Source: Pseudomonas fluorescens (GTDB taxonomy: Bacteria > Pseudomonadota > Gammaproteobacteria > Pseudomonadales > Pseudomonadaceae). From it: a stretch of DNA of 64,000 bases. A program made the position numbers and the translations under genes. The stretch is from positions 186,001-250,000 of the forward strand of contig NZ_CABVIR010000005.1 of assembly GCF_902498065.1 (NCBI RefSeq). Reading direction: 5' to 3'. The notes beneath the pieces are model-generated. The model did not search any database, was not told the DNA's origin, and worked only from the letters and a program-made list of their open reading frames with translations. Positions within the stretch are counted from its first letter, which is position 1. Each line of letters starts with the position of its first letter. Positions 8,577 through 17,694 of the stretch are shown in pieces.

Positions 8577-9626
8577 ATGCCTGCCCAACTCAAGCGTCGC
8601 CTGTTTATTTTCCTGCTGATCGTCCTGCTGATTGCCGGGGGCTTTTTTGCCCAGTGGTTCTTCAAGGGACGGTTTTATGAAAGCACCGACAACGCCTATG
8701 TCCAGGGCGAGATCACCCGTGTGTCGAGCCAGTTGGGCGCGCGCATCGATCAGGTGCTGGTGCAGGACAACCAGCACGTCGAGAAAGGCCAGTTGCTGAT
8801 CAGGCTCGAAGGCGACGATTTCCACCTCGCCGTCGACCGCGCCAACGCCACGCTCGCCACCCGTCAGGCCGAACGCCTGCAAGCCCAGAGCAAACTGACG
8901 CAGCAAGCCAGCCTGATTGCCGCAAGCGAAGCGCAAGTCGCGTCCAGCCAGGCCAGCCTCGGTCGCTCGCAGATTGACCTGTCCCGCGCGCAAACCCTGC
9001 GTAAACCCGGCTATGTGTCGGAAGAACGAGTGACCACCCTTTCCGCCGACAACCACATTGCCCGCTCGCAGGTGACCAAGGCCCAGGCCGACGCACAGAG
9101 TCAGCGCCAGCAAATCAACTCCCTCAGCGCAGAGATCAAGCGCCTCGACGCGATGATCGCCAACGCAAAAACCGATCTGGCCCAGGCCGAGTTGAACCTG
9201 ACCCGCAGCGAAATCCACGCCCCCATCAGCGGCCTGATCGGCCAGCGCGCCGCCCGCGAAGGCCAATACGTGCAGGCCGGCGCTTATTTGCTGTCGATTG
9301 TCCCGGATCAGGACATCTGGATTCAGGCCAACTTCAAGGAAACCCAGATCGGCCACATGCAGCCCGGACAGAAAGCGGAACTGACGTTCGACGCCTACAG
9401 CGATACGCCGATCGACGCACGGGTCGACAGCCTGTTCGCCGCCTCGGGCGCGCAATTCAGCCTTCTGCCCCCGGACAATGCCACGGGCAATTTCACCAAA
9501 GTCGTACAACGGATTCCGGTAAAACTGACCTTCGCTGCGGACAACCCGCTGCACGGCAAGATTCGTCCGGGCATGTCGGTCACCGCCAAAGTGAACATCA
9601 AAGACACCCCTGACGATGGCCGGTGA
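8577..9626 (+). CDS. EmrA-like membrane fusion protein (HlyD family)
   Basis: About 349 residues: a short cytoplasmic tail, one membrane helix (about residues 8–26), a biotinyl-lipoyl-like hairpin (TRVSSQLGARIDQVLVQDNQ), a long coiled-coil section and a barrel domain. The periplasmic adaptor should link the inner-membrane MFS pump encoded next to an outer-membrane TolC-type channel, which is not in this window. The ATG at 8577 is chosen because residues after it match the family; an ATG 57 nt upstream adds a non-conserved extension. It overlaps the pump gene by 11 nt. Confidence 0.9.
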   Translation: MPAQLKRRLFIFLLIVLLIAGGFFAQWFFKGRFYESTDNAYVQGEITRVSSQLGARIDQVLVQDNQHVEKGQLLIRLEGDDFHLAVDRANATLATRQAERLQAQSKLTQQASLIAASEAQVASSQASLGRSQIDLSRAQTLRKPGYVSEERVTTLSADNHIARSQVTKAQADAQSQRQQINSLSAEIKRLDAMIANAKTDLAQAELNLTRSEIHAPISGLIGQRAAREGQYVQAGAYLLSIVPDQDIWIQANFKETQIGHMQPGQKAELTFDAYSDTPIDARVDSLFAASGAQFSLLPPDNATGNFTKVVQRIPVKLTFAADNPLHGKIRPGMSVTAKVNIKDTPDDGR

Positions 9627-11166
9627 TCAACTGATCCGCCCGGTCGGCGAACCGACCCGGCGGGACTGGATCGCGGTCATGAGCGTGATGCTCGGCGCCT
9701 TCATGGCGGTGCTCGACATCCAGATCACCAACTCGTCACTCAAGGATATTCAGGGCGCGCTGTCGGCGACGCTGGAAGAAGGCTCGTGGATATCCACATC
9801 GTATCTGGTCGCGGAAATCATCATGATTCCACTGACCGCGTGGCTGGTGCAGCTACTCTCGGCGCGTCGACTGGCGGTGTGGGTGTCCCTTGGATTTCTT
9901 GCCGCGTCCCTGCTCTGCTCGATGGCGTGGAGCCTGGAAAGCATGATCATTTTCCGCGCACTGCAAGGCTTCACCGGCGGCGCGCTGATCCCGCTGGCGT
10001 TTACCCTGACGCTGATCAAACTTCCCGAACACCACCGCGCCAAAGGCATGGCCATGTTCGCCATGACCGCAACGTTCGCGCCCTCCATCGGCCCGACGCT
10101 CGGTGGCTGGCTGACGGAAAACTGGGGCTGGGAATACATTTTCTACATCAACATCCCGCCGGGCCTGATCATGATCGCCGGTCTGATGTATGGCCTGGAG
10201 AAAAAAGAAGCGCACTGGGAACTGCTCAAAAGCACCGACTACACCGGGATTCTCACCCTCGGCATCGGCCTTGGCTGTTTGCAGGTTTTCCTGGAGGAAG
10301 GCCATCGCAAAGACTGGCTGGAATCAAACCTGATCGTGACCCTGGGCAGCATCGCGCTGATCAGCCTGATCACCTTTGTGATCGTGCAGTTTTCCAAACC
10401 CAATCCGCTGATCAACCTCGGGATTCTGGGCAATCGCAACTTCGGTTTATCAAGTATTTCCAGCCTGGGAATGGGCGTCGGGTTGTACGGTTCGATCTTT
10501 CTGTTGCCGCTGTACCTGGCGCAGATCCAGAACTACAACGCGCTGCAGATCGGCGAAGTGATCATGTGGATGGGCGTGCCGCAGCTGTTCCTGATTCCGC
10601 TGGTGCCGAAGCTGATGAAATACGTCTCGCCGAAATGGCTGTGCACCCTGGGCTTCGGGTTGTTTGGCCTGGCGAGTTTTTCTTCGGGGGTGCTGAACCC
10701 GGACTTTGCCGGACCGCAGTTCAATCAGATCCAGATCATCCGCGCACTCGGCCAGCCGTTGATCATGGTGACCATCTCGCTGATCGCCACCGCGTATATC
10801 CTGCCGCAGGACGCGGGCTCGGCGTCGAGCCTGTTCAACATTCTGCGCAACCTTGGCGGCGCCATTGGCATCGCCCTTCTCGCCACATTGCTGGATGCGC
10901 GGACCAAGACTTACTTTGATTATTTGCGTGAATCCATCGTGCCGAGCAACCCGCAGGTGGCCGAGCGAATGGCGTCGTTGACGGAGCGGTTTGGCAGTGA
11001 AACGGCAGCGCTGGGCAAGCTCAGCGAGATTGCGCATCAGCAGGCGTCGATCATGGCTTACAACGATGCGTTTCATTTTGTCGGGATTGCGCTGGGGATC
11101 AGCATGATTGCGGTGTTGCTGACCAAGCAATTACCGGCGGGGTTGAAGGCTGGCGAGGCGCACTAG
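9616..11166 (+). CDS. EmrB-type multidrug efflux MFS transporter (DHA2, 14 TMS)
   Basis: A 516-residue inner-membrane protein with about 14 hydrophobic helices. The N-terminal DWIAVMSVMLGAFMAVLDIQITN and the motif MFAMTATFAPSIGPTLGGWL are typical of DHA2 drug:proton antiporters. It overlaps the adaptor gene, so the two are translationally coupled and form a tripartite pump with an outer-membrane factor encoded elsewhere. Substrates are likely hydrophobic toxicants. Two inverted REP copies follow the stop codon. Confidence 0.93.
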   Translation: MAGDQLIRPVGEPTRRDWIAVMSVMLGAFMAVLDIQITNSSLKDIQGALSATLEEGSWISTSYLVAEIIMIPLTAWLVQLLSARRLAVWVSLGFLAASLLCSMAWSLESMIIFRALQGFTGGALIPLAFTLTLIKLPEHHRAKGMAMFAMTATFAPSIGPTLGGWLTENWGWEYIFYINIPPGLIMIAGLMYGLEKKEAHWELLKSTDYTGILTLGIGLGCLQVFLEEGHRKDWLESNLIVTLGSIALISLITFVIVQFSKPNPLINLGILGNRNFGLSSISSLGMGVGLYGSIFLLPLYLAQIQNYNALQIGEVIMWMGVPQLFLIPLVPKLMKYVSPKWLCTLGFGLFGLASFSSGVLNPDFAGPQFNQIQIIRALGQPLIMVTISLIATAYILPQDAGSASSLFNILRNLGGAIGIALLATLLDARTKTYFDYLRESIVPSNPQVAERMASLTERFGSETAALGKLSEIAHQQASIMAYNDAFHFVGIALGISMIAVLLTKQLPAGLKAGEAH

Positions 11167-11190
11167 TTGATATTTGTATCGACCTGACCG

Positions 11191-11290
11191 GCCTCATCGC
11201 GGGCAAGCCCGCTCCCACAGGTTATGTGTCGATCACGATATTGCGATTGACACAAAACCTTGTGGGAGCGGGCTTGCCCGCGATGAGGCC
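11191..11290. repeat. REPIN: two inverted REP elements
   Basis: GCGGGCAAGCCCGCTCCCACAG (11198–11219) recurs in inverted orientation (11262–11283) about 40 nt away, with the GCCTCATC/GATGAGGC outer arms also matching. This is the usual extragenic palindrome doublet of fluorescent pseudomonads, sited between two genes whose 3' ends face each other. Confidence 0.9.
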
Positions 11291-11307
11291 AGTACAAGCA
11301 GCGCAAA

Positions 11308-13323
11308 TCAAACAGCAATCAACCGATCCCGCAGCTTGGTAATCTCATCACGCATCTGCGCCGCCGCTTCGAATTCCAGGTCGCGAGCCAAGGCGTACAT
11401 CTTCTCTTCCAAGGCTTTGATGCGCTTGGCGACCTCTCCCGGCGAACGCAATTCCGCTTCGTACTTGGCGCTTTCCTCGGCAGCCTTGGCCATGCCTTTG
11501 CGCTTCTTGCTGCGCGAGCCCGGCACGGTGGCGCCTTCCATGATGTCGGCAACGTCCTTGAACACACCCTTCGGCGTAATGCCGTTGGCCAGGTTGAAGG
11601 CGATCTGCTTGTCGCGCCGACGCTCGGTTTCACCGATGGCCCGCTCCATGGAACCGGTGATGCGATCCGCGTACAGAATCGCCCGACCGTTGAGGTTACG
11701 CGCCGCACGCCCGATGGTCTGGATCAGCGAGCGCTCGGAACGCAGGAAGCCTTCCTTGTCCGCGTCAAGAATCGCCACCAGCGATACTTCGGGCATGTCC
11801 AGGCCTTCCCGCAGCAGGTTGATGCCCACCAACACATCAAACGTGCCGAGGCGCAAATCGCGGATGATTTCCACGCGTTCCACGGTGTCGATGTCCGAGT
11901 GCAGATAACGCACGCGCACGCCGTGGTCGGCCAGGTAATCGGTCAAGTCTTCGGACATGCGCTTGGTCAGCGTCGTGACCAATACCCGCTCTTCGAGGGC
12001 GACACGCTTGGTGATTTCCGAGAGCAGGTCGTCGACCTGGGTCAGCGCCGGACGGATTTCGATTTGCGGGTCCACCAGACCGGTCGGGCGTACCAGTTGC
12101 TCGACGACCCGGCCCGCATGTTCCGCCTCGTAGTTGCCCGGCGTGGCCGAGACAAAAATCGTCTGCGGGCTGATGCCTTCGAACTCGTCGAAGCGCATTG
12201 GCCGGTTGTCCAGCGCCGAGGGCAGCCGGAAGCCGTATTCCACCAGCGTTTCCTTACGTGAGCGGTCGCCCTTATACATGGCACCGACCTGCGGCACGCT
12301 GACGTGGGATTCGTCGATCACCAGCAAGGCATCGGCCGGCAAGTAATCGAACAAGGTCGGCGGCGCCTCACCGGATGCACGGCCCGAGAGGTAGCGCGAG
12401 TAGTTTTCGATGCCGTTGCAGTAGCCCAGTTCGAGGATCATCTCCAGGTCAAAGCGCGTGCGTTGTTCAAGGCGTTGCGCTTCCACCAGTTTGTTGTTGG
12501 AGCGCAGATACTCCAGCCGTTCCTGCAACTCGACCTTGATCCCTTCGATGGCGCCGAGCAGGGTTTCTCGCGGCGTCACGTAGTGGCTTTTCGGGTAGAA
12601 CGTGAAACGCGGAAGCTTGCGGATCACCTCGCCGGTCAGCGGATCGAAGGCCGACAGGCTCTCGACTTCGTCATCGAACAGCTCGATGCGGATCGCTTCG
12701 AAATCGGATTCTGCCGGGTGAATGTCGATCACATCACCACGCACGCGGAACGTCGCCCGGGCGAAATCCATGTCGTTGCGGGTGTATTGCAGGTCTGCCA
12801 GGCGACGCAGCAAGGCACGCTGATCGAGCTTGTCGCCACGATCCACGTGCAACACCATTTTCAAATAGGTTTCCGGGCTGCCCAGACCGTAGATGCACGA
12901 CACCGTGGTGACGATGATCGCGTCCTTGCGCTCCAGCAAGGCTTTGGTCGCCGAGAGTCGCATCTGTTCGATGTGATCGTTGATCGAAGCGTCTTTCTCG
13001 ATGAAGGTGTCCGAGGACGGCACGTAGGCTTCAGGCTGGTAGTAGTCGTAGTAGGAAACGAAGTATTCAACAGCATTGTTCGGGAAGAACGCCTTGAACT
13101 CGCCGTACAACTGCGCAGCCAGGGTCTTGTTCGGCGCCAGCACCAGCGTCGGGCGCTGCACCTGGGCGATGACGTTGGCGATGCTGAATGTCTTGCCCGA
13201 ACCGGTCACACCGAGCAACGTCTGGTGAGCCAAACCGGCTTCGATGCCCTCGACCATCAGGCGAATGGCTTCCGGCTGGTCGCCGGCGGGCTCGAAGCGG
13301 GTGACTAGCTGGAATTCAGACAT
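11308..13323 (-). CDS. uvrB: Excinuclease ABC subunit B
   Basis: A 671-residue nucleotide excision repair helicase-like protein that verifies damage after UvrA loading and positions UvrC. Walker A is GVTGSGKTF, the beta-hairpin region reads YYDYYQPEAYVP, Walker B-like DESH is in IDESHVSVPQ, and helicase motif V is in GINLLREGLDMP. The C-terminal UVR coiled-coil (LEFEAAAQMRDEI) that binds UvrC is complete. AGAGGT precedes the ATG. Divergent from the aromatic aminotransferase gene. Confidence 0.98.
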   Translation of the reverse strand: MSEFQLVTRFEPAGDQPEAIRLMVEGIEAGLAHQTLLGVTGSGKTFSIANVIAQVQRPTLVLAPNKTLAAQLYGEFKAFFPNNAVEYFVSYYDYYQPEAYVPSSDTFIEKDASINDHIEQMRLSATKALLERKDAIIVTTVSCIYGLGSPETYLKMVLHVDRGDKLDQRALLRRLADLQYTRNDMDFARATFRVRGDVIDIHPAESDFEAIRIELFDDEVESLSAFDPLTGEVIRKLPRFTFYPKSHYVTPRETLLGAIEGIKVELQERLEYLRSNNKLVEAQRLEQRTRFDLEMILELGYCNGIENYSRYLSGRASGEAPPTLFDYLPADALLVIDESHVSVPQVGAMYKGDRSRKETLVEYGFRLPSALDNRPMRFDEFEGISPQTIFVSATPGNYEAEHAGRVVEQLVRPTGLVDPQIEIRPALTQVDDLLSEITKRVALEERVLVTTLTKRMSEDLTDYLADHGVRVRYLHSDIDTVERVEIIRDLRLGTFDVLVGINLLREGLDMPEVSLVAILDADKEGFLRSERSLIQTIGRAARNLNGRAILYADRITGSMERAIGETERRRDKQIAFNLANGITPKGVFKDVADIMEGATVPGSRSKKRKGMAKAAEESAKYEAELRSPGEVAKRIKALEEKMYALARDLEFEAAAQMRDEITKLRDRLIAV

Positions 13324-13661
13324 GAAATACCTCTGGGTTCACCCGTGCGCGGTCAAACCGGACAGGAACGAGAAAGACCGCAAACGACCGACGTCGCCCG
13401 AGGAAAAAACTGGATTGTGCTCAATGTGGAGTCGATTGCCTTCGCTTTCAAGGCAAACGTCCTACATTCCTCGACGTCTTTGACGGGATCAATCGACTAA
13501 CGGTCGGAAAATAATCGGAAAAACTTACGGTAAAAGCCGAATCGACTGTCGCCATCCTTCGCCGATGGCCTCTATACTAGCTCCCCGTTTGTGCACCGCT
13601 CTAGTGCATTCGGCTGGAGCGCGACACGTCCCTCCACACTCCATTCAGAGCCGCCGCAAAA
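13324..13661. other. Divergent intergenic region uvrB/aminotransferase
   Basis: 338 nt without a credible gene. A TATACT box (13573–13578) about 85 nt before the aminotransferase ATG is a plausible -10 for that gene. I see no clear SOS box for uvrB. Confidence 0.5.
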
Positions 13662-14858
13662 ATGAGCCTGTTCTCCGCTGTCGAAATGGCACCACGCGAT
13701 CCAATCCTGGGCCTCAACGAAGCATTCAACGCCGATACCCGTACCAACAAGGTCAACCTGGGGGTCGGTGTTTACTGCAACGAGGAGGGGCGAATTCCAC
13801 TCCTGCGCGCCGTTGTCGAAGCCGAGACGATTCGCGTCGCTCAACACGCTTCCCGTGGCTACTTGCCAATCGATGGCATCGCGGCTTACGACCAGGCCGT
13901 GCAAAAACTGCTGTTTGGCAATGACTCGCCACTGATCGCCGCTGGCCGCGTCATTACCACCCAGGCCGTTGGCGGTACTGGTGCGCTGAAAATCGGTGCC
14001 GACTTCCTCAAGCAACTGCTGCCGAACGCCGTCGTGGCGATCAGCGACCCGAGCTGGGAAAACCACCGCGCGCTGTTCGAAACCGCCGGTTTCCCGGTGC
14101 AGAACTATCGTTACTACGACGCCGCGACCCACGATGTGAACCGTGCCGGCCTGCTGGAAGACCTGAACGCCCTGCCGAACGGCTCGATCGTTGTGCTGCA
14201 CGCCTGCTGCCACAACCCGACCGGCGTGGACCTGAGCCCGGCGGACTGGAAAAACGTTCTGGAAGTCGTGAAGGCCAAGGGTCACGTACCGTTCCTCGAC
14301 ATGGCCTATCAGGGCTTTGGCGACGGCATCGACGAAGACGCCGCCGCCGTGCGTCTGTTCGCTGAATCGAGCCTGACTTTCTTCGTCTCCAGCTCGTTCT
14401 CCAAATCCTTCTCGCTTTACGGCGAGCGCGTTGGCGCCCTGTCGATCGTCAGTGAATCGAAAGAAGAAAGCGCGCGCGTGCTGTCGCAAGTCAAACGTGT
14501 GATCCGCACCAACTACTCCAACCCGCCGACCCACGGTGCAAGCATCGTCGCCGCTGTGTTGAACAGCCCGGAACTGCGCGCTCAGTGGGAAGAAGAACTG
14601 GCCGAAATGCGCTTGCGGATTCGCGGCATGCGCACCCAGATGGTTGATCTGCTGGCGAAACAGGCTCCGCAGCGCGACTTCAGCTTCGTGGGCCGTCAGC
14701 GTGGCATGTTCTCCTACTCTGGCCTGACGGTTGAGCAAGTCACCCGCCTGCGCAACGAGTTCGGCATCTACGCCCTGGACACCGGCCGCATCTGCGTCGC
14801 CGCGTTGAACCAGAGCAACATCGATGTCGTGACCAAGGCCATTGTTGCGGTGATCTGA
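13662..14858 (+). CDS. tyrB: Aromatic amino acid aminotransferase (TyrB/PhhC type)
   Basis: A 398-residue PLP enzyme of class I aminotransferases, transferring amino groups between aromatic amino acids or aspartate and 2-oxoglutarate. It has NKVNLGVGVY near the N-terminus, CCHNPTGVD, the PLP Lys in SSSFSKSFSLYGERVG and the substrate Arg near SNPPTHG. It would act in phenylalanine/tyrosine synthesis or breakdown. It cannot be separated from aspartate aminotransferase by sequence alone, but the uvrB-adjacent location is the usual one for this paralogue in Pseudomonas. An intrinsic terminator follows. Confidence 0.9.
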   Translation: MSLFSAVEMAPRDPILGLNEAFNADTRTNKVNLGVGVYCNEEGRIPLLRAVVEAETIRVAQHASRGYLPIDGIAAYDQAVQKLLFGNDSPLIAAGRVITTQAVGGTGALKIGADFLKQLLPNAVVAISDPSWENHRALFETAGFPVQNYRYYDAATHDVNRAGLLEDLNALPNGSIVVLHACCHNPTGVDLSPADWKNVLEVVKAKGHVPFLDMAYQGFGDGIDEDAAAVRLFAESSLTFFVSSSFSKSFSLYGERVGALSIVSESKEESARVLSQVKRVIRTNYSNPPTHGASIVAAVLNSPELRAQWEEELAEMRLRIRGMRTQMVDLLAKQAPQRDFSFVGRQRGMFSYSGLTVEQVTRLRNEFGIYALDTGRICVAALNQSNIDVVTKAIVAVI

Positions 14859-14876
14859 GTCATCAAGCGCTAAACA

Positions 14877-14905
14877 AACGGGAAGCCCTTGGGCTTCCCG
14901 TTTTT
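14877..14905 (+). terminator. Intrinsic terminator of the aminotransferase gene
   Basis: ACGGGAAGCCC–TT–GGGCTTCCCGT hairpin followed by TTTT, 20 nt after the stop codon. Confidence 0.9.
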
Positions 14906-14964
14906 ATTTGGCGCAGATAATTCTCAACCTCATGGTCGAGCGCTCTAGACTGCACGTCATATTA

Positions 14965-15058
14965 CTGTGGGAGCCGGGCTTGCCCGCGATGGCGGTCGAT
15001 CAACCAACAACAGGGTTGAATGTGAGAGCCCTGTCGCGGGCAAGCCCGCTCCCACAGG
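14965..15058. repeat. REPIN: two inverted REP elements
   Basis: CTGTGGGAGCCGGGCTTGCCCGCG and its near inverse, ending in CCCGCTCCCACAG, are about 45 nt apart. Same family as the doublet at 11.2 kb, with one extra base (GAGCCGGGC) in the left copy. Confidence 0.85.
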
Positions 15059-15094
15059 TTCTATGTACATTTCGGAATTCTGACGAGAACCCAC

Positions 15095-15304
15095 ATGAAA
15101 AACGATGACCTGCGCGCTGAGCGCGATGACCTGAATGACCTGAATGACTTCATCCCCCGCGTCCCGGCCAAACGCAGCAATAACCTGGTGCTGCAAGTGG
15201 CTGCGGGTGTGTTTCTCGGCGGCCTGGCCTTGTGGCTGGTGCAACTGGGCGCGACGCTGCTTTACGCCAAACTGATGCTTGCCACCGTGACGTTCGGCGG
15301 TTAA
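15095..15304 (+). CDS. Small predicted membrane protein
   Basis: 69 residues: an acidic, Asp-rich N-terminus (RDDLNDLNDF), then a basic patch and one hydrophobic helix (about residues 31–58). No family recognised. Probably a single-span inner-membrane protein with its N-terminus in the cytoplasm (inferred from the positive patch before the helix). Codon use is like the neighbours. Its TAA overlaps the TAA of the convergent gene 15301–15531 on one TTAA palindrome. Confidence 0.7.
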   Translation: MKNDDLRAERDDLNDLNDFIPRVPAKRSNNLVLQVAAGVFLGGLALWLVQLGATLLYAKLMLATVTFGG

Positions 15305-15531
15305 GCCAGTTCGGTCGCGCGCTGGCTGGCCGCATCGTCATAGGCGACGTACAGCGATTCGGCGACCTGGCTTTTGATGGCCTTGGTGCTTTCCAGGCCC
15401 AAAACAAAACCTTCGGCCTTGCCGCCAGCGCGATTCAATTCGTCAGCGGTGCTGGCCTGAGTGATTGCGTCGAACAGTTTTTCGGCGTGCGGACCGACCC
15501 CTTTGGGCAGGCTGATCTGAGCGATGCTCAT
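15301..15531 (-). CDS. Hypothetical small soluble protein
   Basis: 76 residues, mixed helix-forming composition, no signal peptide or membrane segment. I do not recognise the family. GC3-rich codons and the clean start (MSIAQISLPKG) support a real gene. The downstream neighbour converges, sharing the stop-codon bases. Confidence 0.65.
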   Translation of the reverse strand: MSIAQISLPKGVGPHAEKLFDAITQASTADELNRAGGKAEGFVLGLESTKAIKSQVAESLYVAYDDAASQRATELA

Positions 15532-15758
15532 GCGGACACCTCGTTATTGCGAAGCGTGAGGGCTGGGTGATTCATGGCGCGTACCTTTTCGGCGAATGGC
15601 CGGCAGCGCGTGTAACCACTTCCGGGCGGCCATGGTAGACCTCTGATGCGATTCTGGTAACCGCCAATCGCCGATAAACCGCCGTCCGTCCCGACGAATC
15701 GCTCAAGCTGCCAACAGGTGCTTGACTTCTCTTTTTGAATCAGTAACATACACGCCAT

Positions 15759-15834
<76 letters not shown>

Positions 15835-15873
15835 GACAAGGTTCGGAGAAGGCTTTCAAAATCTCGGAACACC

Positions 15874-15900
15874 AAAAACCCGCCTTATGGCGGGTTTTTT
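15874..15900 (+). terminator. Terminator of tRNA-Asn
   Basis: AAAAACCCGCC–TTAT–GGCGGGTTTTTT, a strong U-tailed hairpin 40 nt after the tRNA. Confidence 0.9.
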
Positions 15901-15990
15901 CGTTTTGGCGTTCCGTCGGATTCCGGTGGGTGCGCGGCGTTTTAAGGGTAGAGCTTGGAATAAAGGTCTGTTCGATAGAAGGGAGTACCC

Positions 15991-16281
15991 TTATGTCGCG
16001 GACATGCCCATGGACAGTTCCTCCAGCCCGACACCGGCCGGTGCGTCTTGGCGCAGGCGCTCGCGCAGTAGCCGGCAGCCTGCGACGTAGGCCAGGCGCA
16101 GGTGTGCTTCGTCAAAGGTTTTGCTCACCGGCAGCAGACGCACGCTCGCCGGATCACGACCGACACGCTGGCAGGCGCTGGCGATGCGCCGCTGCACTGC
16201 AGCCAGATTGCGCCGAAAGCCCTCAACGCTGTTGGCCTGCGGGTAGCGGCCGTGGCACTCGTGCAGGGTCAGGGTGTCGAC
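15991..16281 (-). pseudogene. YggS-family (PLP-binding) remnant with internal deletion
   Basis: The minus-strand frame first resembles the N-terminus of YggS/alanine-racemase-like proteins (NLAAVQRRIASACQRVGRDP, then RLLPVSKTFDEA with the PLP Lys region) up to AGCRLL. It then jumps directly to the C-terminal segment (RERLRQDAPAG…LEELSMGMSA) and stops. The central barrel, roughly half of a normal 230-residue protein, is missing and the last segment after SMGMS is cut. The fused frame stays open across the junction near 16070. YggS proteins control free PLP. The remnant lies between tRNA-Asn and benE. Confidence 0.8.
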
Positions 16282-16309
16282 TTCGGTGACCTCTTCAATA
16301 CGGGCTGCA

Positions 16310-17557
16310 TCAGTTGGCAGCTCCTTTACGGGTGACAGGCTCGGCAGCAGGATTGAAGACCGGCTCGCGACGCGGCAAACGGCCGTTGAGCACGGCGTAC
16401 GCCACCAGACCAATCAACAGCCCCCAGAACGCCCCACCGATCCCGAACAAAGTGATGTTGGCGGCAGCAGCCAGGAAGGTAATCAGCGAGGCTTCGCGGG
16501 ATTTGGCGTCAACCATGGCACTGGCCAGGCTGCCGCCGATGGTGCCCAGCAGGGCGAGCCCGGCCAGAGTAGTGATGAAGGTTGCCGGGAAGGCCATGAA
16601 CACCGCAGCGAGGGTCACGCCGAAGACCCCTACGAGGATGTAGAAGACGCCCGCAGCAATGCCGGCGATCCAGCGCCTGGAGGGTTCTTCATGGGCCTCC
16701 TTGCCGGTGCAGATGGCTGCTGTAATCGCCGCAATGTTGAACGCGTGGGAACCAAAGGGCGCCATGAGCAAGGAGCCCAACCCGGTGAGGGTCACGATCG
16801 GATTGGCACTGGTGCTGAACCCATCGTTACGCAGTACCAGCATGCCAGGCATGTACTGACCGGTCAGGGTGATCAGAAACAACGGCAGCGCGACACTGAG
16901 CAAAGCATTGAGCGAGAACTCAGGCAGGGTGAATACTGGTGCCGCGAGTTGCAGCCCCAGCCCCGACAAATCGACACGCCCCTGAATCAGCAGGAAGGCC
17001 AGCCCCAATGCCAGAATGCCCACCACCGCGTAGCGTGCGGTAAAACGTTTGAGCAGGATGTAGGCGACAATCAGCAACCCGACCAGCATCGGGTCAATGC
17101 TCATGCCGCCAAAAGCACCGATGCCAAACTGCAGCAGGATACCGGCCAGCAGCCCTGCGGCCACACCCGGCGGGATCAGTCGGATGACTTTTTCGAAGTA
17201 GCCGGACAAGCCCAGCAGCACGAAGGCAGCGGCCGAGATCATGTACGCGCCCACCGCCTCGGCATAGGGCGTGGTGGCCAGGGCGACGACCAGGAATGCC
17301 GCCGCGGGTGTCGACCAGGCGGTGATGATCGGCTCGCGAGAAACCCAGCTGAGGAACAGCCCGGTAAAGCCCACGCCAATCGACACGGACCACACCCACG
17401 AAGCTGTCAACTCAGGACTCAGCCCAGCTACCTTGGCTGCCTGGAAGACCAGAATGAAGGTGCCGCCATAGTTGACAATGACCGAGATCAGACCGGCGAC
17501 AATCGGATGAATGAGATCGCCGAGGCGAATAGATGACTTGGATGTTGAAGAAGACAT
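16310..17557 (-). CDS. benE: BenE-family benzoate/H+ symporter
   Basis: A 415-residue polytopic protein with about 12 hydrophobic helices. The N-terminal region GDLIHPIVAGLISVIVNYGGTF, the polar WSTPAAAFLV segment and IPPGVAAGLLAGILL are typical of BenE transporters, which import benzoate-like aromatic acids. It is isolated: no benABCD neighbours, only a YggS remnant downstream and a broken serC copy upstream, while antABC lies 14 kb away. It may transport a related aromatic acid. Confidence 0.88.
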   Translation of the reverse strand: MSSSTSKSSIRLGDLIHPIVAGLISVIVNYGGTFILVFQAAKVAGLSPELTASWVWSVSIGVGFTGLFLSWVSREPIITAWSTPAAAFLVVALATTPYAEAVGAYMISAAAFVLLGLSGYFEKVIRLIPPGVAAGLLAGILLQFGIGAFGGMSIDPMLVGLLIVAYILLKRFTARYAVVGILALGLAFLLIQGRVDLSGLGLQLAAPVFTLPEFSLNALLSVALPLFLITLTGQYMPGMLVLRNDGFSTSANPIVTLTGLGSLLMAPFGSHAFNIAAITAAICTGKEAHEEPSRRWIAGIAAGVFYILVGVFGVTLAAVFMAFPATFITTLAGLALLGTIGGSLASAMVDAKSREASLITFLAAAANITLFGIGGAFWGLLIGLVAYAVLNGRLPRREPVFNPAAEPVTRKGAAN

Positions 17558-17694
17558 GGCTTTACTTTGCTCCTTGCAAAGCGAGGTACTTGGCCTCGAC
17601 TGGAAAGTGATTTATAACGCTGAAATGGCCTGTTTTGCCCGTACACTTTTGCGCATGAAACCAGACCACTTGTCGGGCCTGCGGCGGTCCATGC

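Noticed and set aside
16274..17536. 420-codon plus-strand frame opposite benE
   Set aside because: Low-complexity Gln/Asp/Arg/His translation, typical of the complement of a membrane-protein gene.
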